DNA of 64,000 nucleotides, taken from the NCBI GenBank assembly GCA_949592205.1, contig CATIUR010000001.1, forward strand, positions 263,412,250 through 263,476,249, in the 5' to 3' direction. Of the stretch, positions 1 through 13,101 are shown piece by piece. The position numbers and the translations under genes are program-made. Under the pieces are notes generated by a model. It ran no database searches. It was not told where the DNA came from and saw only the letters and a list, made by a program, of their open reading frames with translations. Origin of the DNA: Helichrysum umbraculigerum. Taxonomy: Eukaryota; Streptophyta; Magnoliopsida; Asterales; Asteraceae. The first letter of the stretch is position 1; every line of letters starts with the position of its first letter.

Positions 1-461
1 GGCGTAAAAAATGATCAAGTGAACCCAAATTTCCTATGGCCATAGACATTTGACCCATGCAGTTGCCAATATCAGATGAGCTAGTTTGTACGACTGTTGC
101 TTCCTTCTTCAAAGTTCCAAACAAAGTTTGTTGCATTGTAGATAGCTGTTGAGATATCGATTCCTCAGTCTGAAGTGTTGTTTGATTTAAATTGTTGAGA
201 AGTTGCAACTGCTCAGTTGTCAACGTGTCCAACTGAGATACAATAACCTGAATTGATGTAAAAAATTTACGTTATATCTAATCATAGGTTAATGTCGTAA
301 CAGATTGAAAATGATTGGGATAATAGTTCACAATATAAGTACCGACACAATATGCGTAGTTACATTATGTCTAGCTTTGCTACTTGAAATATTACCTTGA
401 TTAGTTCAGATGAGCGATGACCACCAATCCACTGCAAGCATCGTTCCACAGGTGAGGTCAC
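1..461 (-). CDS. TGA-class bZIP / DOG1-domain gene, partial
   Basis: Two exon-like blocks on the minus strand read as part of the DOG1 domain of TGA-type bZIP transcription factors. The upstream block (461-396) encodes PVERCLQWIGGHRSSELIK and ends at a GT donor. The downstream block (247 to the window edge) begins after a CAG acceptor with VIVSQLDTLTTEQ and continues through a glutamine-rich stretch to CMGQMSMAIGNLGSLDHFLR, open to the edge. The 148-bp intron keeps phase 0. TGA factors have closely similar blocks (ERC-WIGG-R-SELLK, then a conserved MGQMAMAM-KLGTLE-FLR stretch). Upstream of 461 there is an in-frame TAA, and the next bases belong to a short tandem duplication (GTCACTTAGCC at 467 and 533), so the 5' part is either behind another intron or lost. 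No bZIP region lies in the window. It may be a gene end or a broken fragment; family assignment is good, functionality unknown. Confidence 0.62.
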
Positions 462-876
462 TTAGCCCATGTCTTAAGCCCAATTTTATTGTATTGAAAA
501 ACAATAAACTATTTTGGGCTTTATTTGTTTGAGTGTCACTTAGCCAATGTCTTAAGCCCAATTTTTTTGAATGTCTGCAAACCAGCGTTTTTTTTACTTT
601 TCTATTGTTAGCATCAATGTTAATATGTTATAGTTGAATACTTAAATATTAAATAAATTAAATACGTAATTAGTTATTAGTTAATTAGTGTTTAATGTAT
701 TTAATGTATTTTAATAGTTTCCAAATAATGACTTATGATTTCATTAACTTCTTCAATGGTGAGATTATCAATCTTCTAATTAATCCAAGGACCATCTCTA
801 ATTCATAATTTTTCTTTTAAATCCAAGGGCCATCTTCTAATTAATCCAAGGGCCATCTCTAATTCATGGTGAGATT
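462..876. other. AT-rich intergenic stretch with a short tandem duplication
   Basis: No coding signal was found. The unit beginning GTCACTTAGCC-ATGTCTTAAGCCC occurs at about 467 and again at about 533. The phrase AATCCAAGG-CCATCT is repeated three times between 783 and 860. Confidence 0.4.
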
Positions 877-1671
877 ATCCACCTTTGAACGCCTCTATTG
901 TGTGTATTTAACTTGTAAAAACATATTATTATATGTAATTTACCTGCTACAGCCGGTCAACAATTGCCACGTCATCACCGGTCATCTACTCCGACCACTT
1001 TTACGGCCATCATCATCCGACTAATATTTGGCCACTTTTTCAGGGCATCGAAGTTAAAACTCATAGTACTTCATCATAGCACTTCATTATATCAAATAAT
1101 CACAATGGGTTTCTTCTCCACCTAGAACTTCATCTCGTCGAAATACTATCGATTCTTTCTTCTCCGACAATACTTTCTCTGTCTTCTTCCGTTGTTCACT
1201 CCAAAGCAGCAACAACCACGGTACAAAAGCTATTGGAAATTTAGATCTGCTGTTTGACTTAAGTTTCTGGGAATTTTGGTCTGATTATCAGTTTGAAGTA
1301 ATTATCACTATTGGATACTTGAATATTTTTTCAGTTTGAAGCACAATACTTTGCTCCATTCAAGGACAATACTCCAATGAATTAAAAATAACACAATTAT
1401 CTACCATTTACTGTTAAATTTATCTTTAAACTTGAAACTGATTTCGAGGTGTCATTACTCTAGCTAGAAACCATTACCCGAACCTATAAGCAATTGCAAG
1501 TTGGTGAAATGTATGAAGATGGCTGGGAAAAATGCAGGTAGCCAGAAATTCGTCGGAGAAGATGACCGAAGATTTTAATTACCGGCTAAGGGTTTAATAG
1601 GTCACACGATACATTAAACATGCGTTTCTGAAAGTTAAGTACTTACTTTAGAGGCGTTTAAAGGTGGATGC
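877..1671. mobile_element. Terminal-inverted-repeat element, family unknown
   Basis: The sequence TCCACCTTTGAACGCCTCTA near 878 returns in reverse complement at 1651-1671 (AGAGGCGTTTAAAGGTGGA), and similarity continues inward for about 40 bp. The interior has no convincing gene. I could not define a target-site duplication, so the exact ends and superfamily are open. It lies upstream of the beta-glucosidase gene. Confidence 0.45.
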
Positions 1672-1896
1672 ATACTATAGAGATTCGTGCATAGTTTGAT
1701 ACATTTTGGGAGACTAAGCCCTATCTTTAACAATATATATAATAATTTAAATAATTATGAGTAGTATTGAATTACTATTATAGTGATATTTTACCGGAGA
1801 AAATCCCGTTTATTCGAATTAATATTATAGTGTTCAAACTATAAAAATTTCATTAGTTTGTCACATATATATTTGGTTTTTTATATATATCATAAC

Positions 1897-2260
1897 ACAC
1901 GTGTATAAGACTAGAGTATCTGAATATAATCTTATAATTCCTGTTCAATCTTACGATCTCAGTATTCTACTTTCTTTTGAAGTACTAAATAAGATCTTGA
2001 TTAACCTTAGCGTAAGTTATCATTACGGCAGAGGCCACCTAAATACTACCGGCCGGCCCTGACATGGATGATATCATTGTTTAATAATTTGTGCAATATG
2101 CATCAAATTTTTTATTCCTTATATTTTAGGGATTAATACTTTCTAAATATTCATGTATATGTATATTATAATTATATAAGGTATTGATACAAATTCTTTT
2201 CAGGCTCATCACCACCTACTCCATTACAATACGTACAAGAATACTCGTGGATTATAAAAT
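1897..2260 (+). promoter_or_regulatory. Likely promoter of the beta-glucosidase gene
   Basis: A TATA-like TATAAAAT at 2253-2260 lies 96 bp before the start codon, a normal distance for a plant promoter plus leader. A palindromic ACACGTGT (G-box-like) is at 1897-1904. Between 1672 and 2250 the DNA is AT-rich and shows nothing else I can name. Motif-based only. Confidence 0.4.
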
Positions 2261-2355
2261 GGCTATAATACCATTTGGGTGTTAGTTATAAACCAAAAGA
2301 AAGAAGAACATTTCAAGTTCCATTTTGAATAAAAAACGAATTGAAGGGTAACAAA

Positions 2356-4334
2356 ATGGTTGCTCCAATGGTACTCCTGCTAGTTGTTATGGTGAATCTT
2401 ATGTTGCTGGTTCAATCAACAGTCTTCAATCGTACCGCATTTCCCTCGAATTTTGTCTTTGGAGCTGCATCGGCAGCTTATCAAGTACGTAATTGTTACA
2501 ATTTATTTGTTTTCTTAAGTTGATATACGTTTTTATCAGGGAAAATGGAGCAAACTAGAAATCGAGTATTGTCTGATTACTGATCCTAGATAACATAACT
2601 ACCAAAAGCTTTAGTAATAGAAATGTACTAACAATTTGTTTACAATTCTAGCAACTTGTTACTTCGAATATGAGAAAAGATTATGATCGATGCATGTGTC
2701 ATATAAAATATGAAGAAATTGAGAGTTGTTTTATTTTAATGATAATTTTGATAGTTGATATTATAAGTGGCAAAATGAATGGGTCGGGTCGGGTTGGGTC
2801 ACGGGTCTAGATGAGTTTGGGTCTAAATGGGTCCGGGTCTAGATGGGTCATTTAGAAGGATGGGTCTAAACGGGTCCGGGTCAAATGGGTCTCGGGTCGG
2901 GTCATCAGGTTTTTACCAAACTTTTTTTAAAAATTTGAGTGAAAAATGAAAAAAATGAAATAAGGTGAAAACAAAATTTTTTTACCCGCTAGACCCGTTG
3001 GTTAATTGTTACACAATTGGAGGTTGTATTGAAAAACCCATTTAGAACAATCCAAAAAAAGGGGAGGAGACCAACAAACCCATCCCCTCCTAAATATTAA
3101 CCAAATTGACCCATAATTAACCAATGGGTCTAAATTTGCCACATCTAGTTGATATATTTAGAAGTGATATTCATACAATCATACGATAGTTCGTTTCTAT
3201 TTTAGAAAATATTCACCATTATAATCAATTAATCGGTGTGATTATGTTTTTGTGTAGTATGAAGGTGCAGCATTTGAATATGGAAAAGGTCCAAGTATTT
3301 GGGATACATTTGCCCACATTCCAGGTTTCTATCTTTCTAGTTGAATCGATTGTGTTTATATATAGTAACTATTTTTATTTTGCTTTTGATTGATGATTTG
3401 AAGAATCGTACATACTTGCAAGTTGCAACTCTAGCTGTGTTTATCTTTAGTCAAAAGTTTATCATAAGTATTAGACTTATAAATTCATATGGTGTGTTTT
3501 AAGCTTGTAAATATAGTTATTGTGTGCATGTAACATTTTAGTTGATATGCTCGTTTATATAAAGTGTTACGTGACAACCTACTGTATAATTTGACATATT
3601 AGTATACAATAATAATAACTAAAAATAAATACTCTTTGCGTCCCAAAACAATTGTTCAGTTTTGACTTTTTGAAGTCTTTCTTTTCCAACTTTTATTTTA
3701 AATATTTTGGTTTATGTTATATAATACTTGATGAAAATTATACCAATGAAAATACATATAAAACTGAATTCATTCATATATTTTGCGTCAAATATTATAT
3801 AACATAAAACCAAATATTTAAGGTTAAAGTTGAAAAAGAAAAACTTTAAAAAGTTAAAATTGAATAATTATTTTGTGACCGGAGTATTATATAATAATAG
3901 TAGTGTTTTGGACCGTCCATCATATCTCGCTCTCTCATATATTATCTCCGGTTGAAAGATTGATATTGTTGACTTTATTAAAGGAACGTGAAATTTGCTT
4001 TATATATATATTCAAACATAAAATATCTCTACATGCGCGTCTCGTTTATTTCAAAATAATTATTATAAAAATATGAGTATTGTCAGGGGCGGAGACAGGG
4101 CGGGGGCAGAGTAGGCAGACGCCCTCACTAAAATTTTCAAATTACGTAAAAAAGAAATTTTTCTAAGGTATTAATGACATTTTAAAGTTTTCGCCCCCAC
4201 TAAACTACAAAAGAACTAAGAAAAAAATTATTTCGCCCCCACTAAACTACAAAATAAATGAAAAAAGTTTATTTCGCCCCTTCTACTTATATTTCCTAGC
4301 TCCGTCCCTGAGTATTGTACACTCTCTCTCTCTT

Positions 4335-4380
<46 letters not shown>

Positions 4381-5274
4381 ATGAAATGATAGATAATGTA
4401 TGATAAAGATTGGATGTAACGCGCGTATTAACAAGATGTATGTGTTTTTTAAATAAACCATTAAAAAAGATCATAGAAACATGTATTCTTACCTTATATA
4501 GATCATAGAAACATGTATTCTTAGCTTATATTCGCAGCGTAGCACGACTCAAAACCCTTGTTAAATACATTTGTATAAACTTATCCTTTTCTTTTATATG
4601 TTAGACATTTATCATACAACGGAGTAAGTTTTATAACAACTTCTCATCTAATCGTTACCAACTTCTTAAGTTATGCATTCATTCCGATAAGGTAACATAA
4701 ATTTATACGAGTACGTTTTAGTAAGTTCCCTCATGCAGGCTTTATCTAAACTAATTGAACCCTTATCATGTGTAACAAGGTAGAAAAAACCTATGTGAAT
4801 TTGCTTTAACGTTTTATACTTAGTAACGATCTACGTATTATCTTGATGTACGGCGTATAACTAGTAAAATACGGAGTAAATTACTTAATTACATATCTCG
4901 TTTTGGTATGCTAGGATAACAAATGATATATATATTTCGTTATTAAAGTTCGTTTAAAACCATTGATTTATTTGATTTTCTCTAAAGTGAACTTTGTTAT
5001 AAATATGAGACGTTTATACTTTATAGGGCAATAAATAGTTTTGAATTCCTTTTATTATTATTATTTATTTGTTATTTATTTTGAACGATTACAATTATTT
5101 TTTGTTTACCTTGCACGTGCATGTAAGACACTCGGTCTTACGATAGTTCTAAAATCCAACCATGAGCTGTAAAAGTCATGTTCATTGTTTAACGACGTTC
5201 TAAACTTAAAATCATAACCAAAAAAGTAAAGATCGAGGATTAAAATAAGTTTTATTTCTCCCCGGTCTTCAAAA

Positions 5275-5336
<62 letters not shown>

Positions 5337-6262
5337 GAATGATCAAGATGGAAGTACTAAATTTGAGGGAAGGAGGGAAGTAACTCTCAGCCACCCATTT
5401 CCTCTCCACTTTTTTCCTCTCCACTTCACCAATTTTTGTCAAAAAACCCATATTAAAGTATGCTTTTCATTGATTCATCAATCAGAAACATTATAAAATT
5501 TCGAATTCATCAATCGCGTTCATTTAGATCATCAATTCCTCGTTATACATATTCATCAAAAATATTAAAGTTTGGGTGTAACTTTTGGGTTTTTGTGAAA
5601 TATATTATTTTTCAATGAAAACAATAAAATTAAACGAATTTCGTAATTCAAAACTTATAAACGAGGAATTAATTGTATTATAATCGCCATTCATCATTGA
5701 ATTTCAAAAATGTAAATTTCAGAAGGTTAACATGCATTTGCGAATCATGTTAATCAAAATTACAATAAAGATTCTTAAACATTCATTTTTGTTGTTTTTT
5801 TACCTTTTATAAGTTATTATACATGTTGAACGTAATAAAATAACATTCATCAATGTATCGCAATATATATGAGCTTATATGCATTATAAATGAATGTTAT
5901 GATGTTCATCAGCATGATATAAGTTAATATTCATCATGAATGAATGTTAAAAATTCAATGGGATGTTAACATGCATTTATAATGAATATGAGTTATTATA
6001 CAATAATAACAATATGAGCTAATATTCACCTTAAATTAATGTTTAAATTGTAACTTTGATTAACATGCTTTTGAAATGCATGTTAACGTGCTAGAAATTT
6101 GATTTTGATTAACATGCTTTTGAAATGCATGTTTACGAGCCTGGGAGGTGATTTTAAGTTATTTACAAAAATGTCACCGCGTTGACTTTTGCATTAACCG
6201 GGATGTGTGGTTGAAAATTGCTTCCCTCCTTCCCTCATTTTCCTCCTTCCCTCATGATCTCC

Positions 6263-6325
<63 letters not shown>

Positions 6326-9300
6326 TCTTTAGTGGATTCGGGTATAAAAAGTGCCTTTTTCTTTTATATTATATATATATACAGTAATTTTTTTAGAAAT
6401 GCAAGTTCAATAAAAAATATTAAATAAATAAGATGCTAGAGAATTTCCTAAAGTACAACTATTGTTGGTTGGGTGTTGTTTTGGAGGTTTGCATGAACCG
6501 TTCACCAGGGGCAGCGAGTTTATTGTTTCATTAAGCATTAAACTTTATACTTTTTACTATTGTATGAGTCGAACTTTGAAAACTTCTATTGTATGTATTG
6601 AATTTGTAAATATGATATATTGTATGTAATATTTCCTTTTTGGGTAAGGCTCAAATAGGAAAGTTTACTTTTTTAGTCTTATACAAAGTGGAAATAATAC
6701 ATACAATAGATCATATGTAAAAGTTCACTATATACAATAGACAAATGAAAATATGTCGCATCCAATAGTAAAAGGTTCAAAGTACAAAACAATAAACCCT
6801 TCTCATAGATATAGATCCAATTTGTCGAGCCTTTTGTTTGGAGGGCTTTTTGGTAATTCTTGCTATGCACATCTGCCGAACTTTCCTAGTTTCCTCTCTT
6901 ATGCTGTTATGCATCCGGACGTTTTAGACTTTTAGTAATTGTCCATACATATTTGGAGATTAGTAGTTGTCTCCGGCCATGGTACTCACGAAAAAATAAA
7001 GGGCAATTTTGTCACGTAGTCAATTATGTCTCCATCCCAAATAAAGGGCAAATTTAGTTACGGAAAAATTCTGTATTTTTTCTGAAATATATTTTTTAAG
7101 AAAACTAAAAAATTAGAAAAAATATGTTCGAATTAGTTTATTAAAATAGTTTTTTAAGAAAAAGAAATTTTTTATTTTTTTACATAATCAAAAAGTTGAA
7201 GACTACTTTGGATGCTTTTTTAAGTTTTTCATCAATATTTTTTCTTGGAAAATGAAAACTTCATCCATCACATTTTTGATACATTTTTCAAATTTTCATT
7301 ACATTTCTAAAAAAGTAAAACACTTGTTAGTCCCTAAAAAAATAAAAAATGAGAATTATGAAAATTTTTCAGTAACAACGCACACTACGGAAAACTCCTA
7401 CACTTTTTAGAAGATTTATCTAAGTAATCTAGAAAAGTAGAAGACGCGTTCAATTCTGAGTTTTTCAAAAAACTTTTGAAAAATGAAAATCTCTATTTTC
7501 CATTCTATAACTAAAAAGTTGAAAACTAATTTTCATTGTTTTTCTGAATAAATAAAACACTCCTCGTTACTTAAAAAAATGAAAAAAAAAAATTTGGGAA
7601 AAAAGTTCTTTAACCAAACGCACAGTGTTCAATCCAATTTGCACACTTTTTAAGAATAGTGGGGACCATCACACTATCCGCTAATAATATTTTATATTGA
7701 ACTTTGAAAAACATTTGATTGGTTAAAAGTTTAGGATGAATTTTTAGTTTGACACAAACCAAAATATAAGTTTTTTTTTTTGAAAGGCAGTTTTGGAATC
7801 ACTGACGGACCTTTGGTCCACCCGTTCATCTTCCACAAGCGGTTACTCCCCGATATGAGAACCGCTCCATAGTTCGAAATCTCGATGACGCTCTAAAGGG
7901 GTTGCTCTCCCATGTCTTAGATGGGTATCGCGCCACGGAGTCTCCCCCTCCCCCAGGCGAAATGCCATAGGCGAGATTCGAACTTATCACCCCAGGAAGA
8001 AACCACATAGTGGAAAACTACCTGACCATTGATCCAAGACTCCAATGGAATTTTATGTCCCCCACGTGGATCGAACCCACAACCACATGGATTAAAGCAA
8101 TGTGCTCTTCCGCTAAGCTAGAATCATCAACTTTAATATAGGTTATTCAAATTTTATTATATATCATCTTCAAATTATCATAACAACTATTAAATTTAAG
8201 ACCACTCTCATCCGTTAGTGTGTCAGTTTTGTGTCAGTTATGTCACATTAGTACTTCCCAAACAAACACACAACTCACACAATGGTGTCAATAATGACCG
8301 TGTCACTTCAATTTTTGATTCTCACATTTACTAGTATACATTTATTTCTCTAAAAAAAGGCGGTGGGTTCCTCATCGCCAAACCGACGCAAATGAAGGGA
8401 CACACGCAAGTGACACAATGTTGTCATTGGTGTCACTTTAGTGACAAGCGTCACTTTGTAAAGTGACACACCAAATGGGAGGGTCTAAGACCAATCCCAA
8501 CTGTTGGTGGCGTAAGTCCGCTCCCAACCGTTGATGTGTCAGTTACGCCACTCCAGTATTTCTCAAATTGACACACTACCGACACAACACTGCCAACAAT
8601 ATCTGTGTCACTTCAGATTTTAGGTCTCACGTGTACTACTATACCTTTTTGATATACACTAAACAAAAAACCTAAAAAATAAAACAAATAAGTGACGCGT
8701 CAGTTTGTACGTCGCCAAAGCCACGCAAGGGGAGGGACACACCAAACTGACACGGTGGTACCAATGATGCCACTTTAATGACATACGTTGGTTGCCAAAC
8801 TGACACACCCGTTGGGACACGCCTAACAACTATCTAACTGCTTGCACGGTCATCGAGATTTAATTTAGATTATCACATCAATAAAATCTTTTTAGCTTAT
8901 ATAATACTCCGTAATAACTAATAACTAATAATGATTGATAAGGTATATCAACGTTTCTTATCAAAAGAAAGGTTCTTTGATACCAGATATGAAAATATTT
9001 AGTGTTTAAGATTTTCATTTTATGTTAACAATTGGAAATTTGTTTGGGTTCTTGATGTTATGAAAGGTATAAAAGAATTGTATCAAATGGTATATGGCTT
9101 AACAGTGTGTGAGAATTTAATAACCTAATACTATACTAATTTCTAGCTGTTAGGTAAAAAAAATTTTTTATCATGCGTGCAAAGCGCTTAGACGAATATT
9201 TAGTTTGGTTGATTTATATTCTCCCAGATTTGATGAGATCATGTCTAGTAATTGGTATTAATCTATTAATTGTTAGTTGTAGTTCATTTCTTATTATTGT

Positions 9301-12300
9301 GTCACTTTACTTGTAGGAAAAATATTAAACGGAGATACCGGAGACATAGCTGTAGACTTTTATCACCGTTATAAGGTACGCCACTTACGTTTACAACGTA
9401 ATGATGTAAGTAAGTTGATTAATCAACACTTCCAGAATGCTATCTACAAACAAGCCACTGCGGGTTTATATAGTTTGGCCGAAACTGTTTAAACGTGTTA
9501 AAGTAAAGTGAGTGAACCGGTTTCATATTATCATAATAGGTATAGTGCACAACAAGATAAATGACATTTAGTGACTGAAGAAAAGTGTCATTATAGGTCT
9601 AAAAACAGTCAGTATAGGACGTTTGACCTTCTCCCTCTGAAGAAAAAAGTGTCACTATTGGAGCCATCACTAAAAGTTTATCCTCACTAATAATTCAGTC
9701 AGAAAAGGTCCAAAAAAAGTAGTGACTGAAGCATTGAGTCATTATATGGCTTTTGCTAATCTATACAAAAATGCTACATTGACAGACATATTCAGTCACT
9801 AAAACTCTCACTAATTCTGTTTAGTTTCCATTTTTGTAGCTTTTATAATTATAAATACAATATAATTGTAATTATACTTATATTATAATTATGTTTACAA
9901 CCAATTATAGATCATACGACAAACAAAAATCAATTTTATTGCTCTAAACAGGTACAAACAAACTGATGCAGGTACAAATTTGAGTGCATTCTAAAAGGTA
10001 TATATGACTTAAGATTGGCAAGGGTCATTGTACAAAACCAAATATAAATGCACCAATTGTCTAAAAGAGACATTAAAACATGACCATCTTTGGACTTCAT
10101 CTTCAAAACAGTTGTATCAAGCTCCTGCACAATACCTGCAAAAACAACATAATGTTGATCTCCAATGGAGTAAGAAAGAGACCTATCGATTCTAGTATAC
10201 ATCCATGAAGACTTATGTGGATATAAATGATCCAAAATAGAAACATTATATACCTGTGGGCATGATATATCAAGTTAGCAACCTCTGTAACACAAAGAAG
10301 AATGCATAAATTAATATACACATTAGTCTTAATTTTCTAAGTTAGTGGTGTAGAGGATAGGCTTATCATTTCTAGCATACGTACATGAGGTCGTTTGTAG
10401 ATATAAATGATGTGAAATAATAACATCACATACCTCTGGACATGAGATATAGAAACTCCTACAACAACATTGCACATAGAAGAAGATGCATAAAGTACGT
10501 TTTGAGTATAAGATGTAAAATTATAACTCAAACACAAGCTTACAAGATTCAAAGATATCACGGGCACAAGTGACTGCAAGGCAGAAAGAAGCATAATGAC
10601 ATTAGAAATCAGACTAAACAATAAATTTGAACTGACTTTTGCATATTAACTTTAACTTACCTAGTTAAATAACTTTGAAATCTTACGACAATAAACTTAA
10701 AACCAGAACTCAAGATGGATACAAACATGAGAACAGATCATGAGCTTGACACTGTAGAATTCACTTTCCCCTGAAAATAGAAGATACCAAGGTCAAATTA
10801 TTTAGTTATGCATGTAGCTAAATTATGCATATAAATTTAAACAAAACTTATTGTGGATCTAATATAGGTATATATGAAATATCAACTGTTCATGCATGAC
10901 GATGCTACACGATATCTATCACACTGAGAATTAATCAATTATAATAAAGACATTTCCTTATCACAAGCAGAGTTAAGAGCATCCCTTTCGGCCATCGTTT
11001 GTTGTACACACTGAAATTAAAATCTATCAAAAATCAAGATTGATTATCAAGTAAGTAATCACTTGTAGTTTCAGGGGAATAATTAGTATGTATATTCCTA
11101 GGCCAAGGATAGTTGTATGATCAAGAACAATAAAATAAATAACTAAATGAACAAAATTTGACAATGTAACAAGTCAGATCACCTCTTTGGTTGCAGATAA
11201 ATAACGTCTCAGTTGCTGCTTCAACACCAGGCTGTAATATCCTGCATAAAAATTACATGGGATGTAATAGTTGAGATAAGTGTTCCACAAGATATCACCA
11301 TAAACTACACACTTGAAAATTAAAGACAAAACGTAGCAACAATTGTCATACTAAAAGAGATAAGCCAATCTTACCAGCTTCTTTCCTAATAATAATAAGT
11401 CCCAACATTCAAATTGAGGCTAAATTTACAAGATGTTACATAAATCTAGCAATCACCAATCACTAGCACTAATATTATAGATAAATTCTTGAAGTAGTTG
11501 TAATACACATCGCTGATTTTTGCATTTTGTATAAACTATTACACTTGAAAAACATTTAGGCAATCATATAACCTTTTCTGATCTAACCTATAAAATGCAG
11601 AGGATTCAACCAACATGTTCTCAGTTGATCACAATATCAAAATAACTTAAACTAAACCTAATTCACAAATCAGTAATGTGATTACAATGATCTGTATCAA
11701 ATGCAATCCGCACACCTATCATATTAATGCTACAGACATTTTATCAAACACTTAATCTGCATTCAACAATTTATAAACATGAACTTAAACACGAAATTAA
11801 ACACGAAATTGACATGAGATTAAACATGAACTAAACTTAAAACCGTAAATTAGACACGAAATTAAACATGAACTAAATTTAAAACCGTAAATTAGACACG
11901 AAATTAAACATGAACTAAACTTAAAACCATAAATTAGACACGAAATTAAACACGAAATTGACAGAATGTTATGATCAAAGGATAATAATCATGTTGAAAG
12001 AAAACGAAATTGATAACGTACAGATCTACTTGACGAGACAATAACGGTGCCTGAGACGGAAGAGATGACGGCGCTAGAAACATAGGCGGTTATGGTGTGA
12101 TGACGCTGATCGGTGACGGTGCGATGTCGCTGATCGGTGACGGTGCGATGTCGCTGATCGGCGACGGTGTGATGAAGTTGATCGGTGATGGTGCGGCGAG
12201 GCTGAGCAATGACGGTGCGGCGAGGCTGAGCAATGACGGTGCGGTGTGGCTTGGGAGAGAGATTTGGTTTCAACTTTTTGAAAGGGGAAATGACCAACGT

Positions 12301-13043
12301 TTAGTAAAATTACTCCACAAGTTTTACTTGTATTTTCCTTTTTAAAAGTCTTCTCATATTTTTACGCTTGTAAAAAAGTTTGGCATGATAATTTACTCAC
12401 TTAAATGTTATAAGTCAAAAAAACTTACAGTCACAAGATGTCATTTGTTTTGTTGTGGTGGCTTGAGTTTATTTAAACGGTCATATATGGTTCGTCTTGC
12501 GGTTTCAAGACTCAAACTGCCCGTTTAACAGTACCGAACTGAATCGTATATTTCTATATAGATCGTTAGGTATATATGTTTAACTCAGTTAATTGATTAT
12601 GTCTTATAAAAAATGTCATATATGATTTGTCTATGGTATTCAAAATGTATATTTGCAAGTTGTCAATAGATGCAATTAATTTAATTTAAATTAAATATAG
12701 TAAAAGAAAACTTTTGATCAGTTCACAGTTTTTATATAATAGTCAATTTCCGTTTTTATTAATTGTTAGTGCTAAACACTTTTTTTTTGCGCGTGCCAAT
12801 ATTAGATAATGTAGCTTAATTTTATAAAAACTTAGCAAGAGAGTATTACTCGCGTTAGGTATCTTGAACGTTTGACATTTATTTTTAATAAAAATTAAAT
12901 GCGACAAAGATTTGGTTCACATCGTCAAGCTGACTGAACCAAACCTGGTTCATTTACTTTGTTTGGTTTGATTTGACACATTAAATTGAGATTTAGTTTA
13001 GTAAAATCTCAAATCATAGTTATCGCCTTATCGGTTTGGCTGA

Positions 13044-13101
<58 letters not shown>

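Larger units (their letters stand above)
9548..12457. mobile_element. Non-autonomous CACTA (En/Spm) element, 2.9 kb, in intron 3
   Basis: The left end CACAACAAGATAAATGACATTTAGTGACTG and the right end, in reverse complement, agree over about 28 bp, and both abut an exact 3-bp duplication GTG (9545-9547 and 12458-12460). Subterminal repeats of the AGTGACTGA / AGTGTCA type follow, as in CACTA elements. No transposase is recognisable. The interior contains two tandem arrays (11819-11944 and 12106-12249) and otherwise AT-rich sequence. It lies wholly inside intron 3 of the beta-glucosidase gene. Confidence 0.8.

Noticed and set aside
12097..12345. Repetitive open frames on both strands of the 24-bp minisatellite
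   Set aside because: A repeat period divisible by three keeps frames open by chance; no start context or homology.
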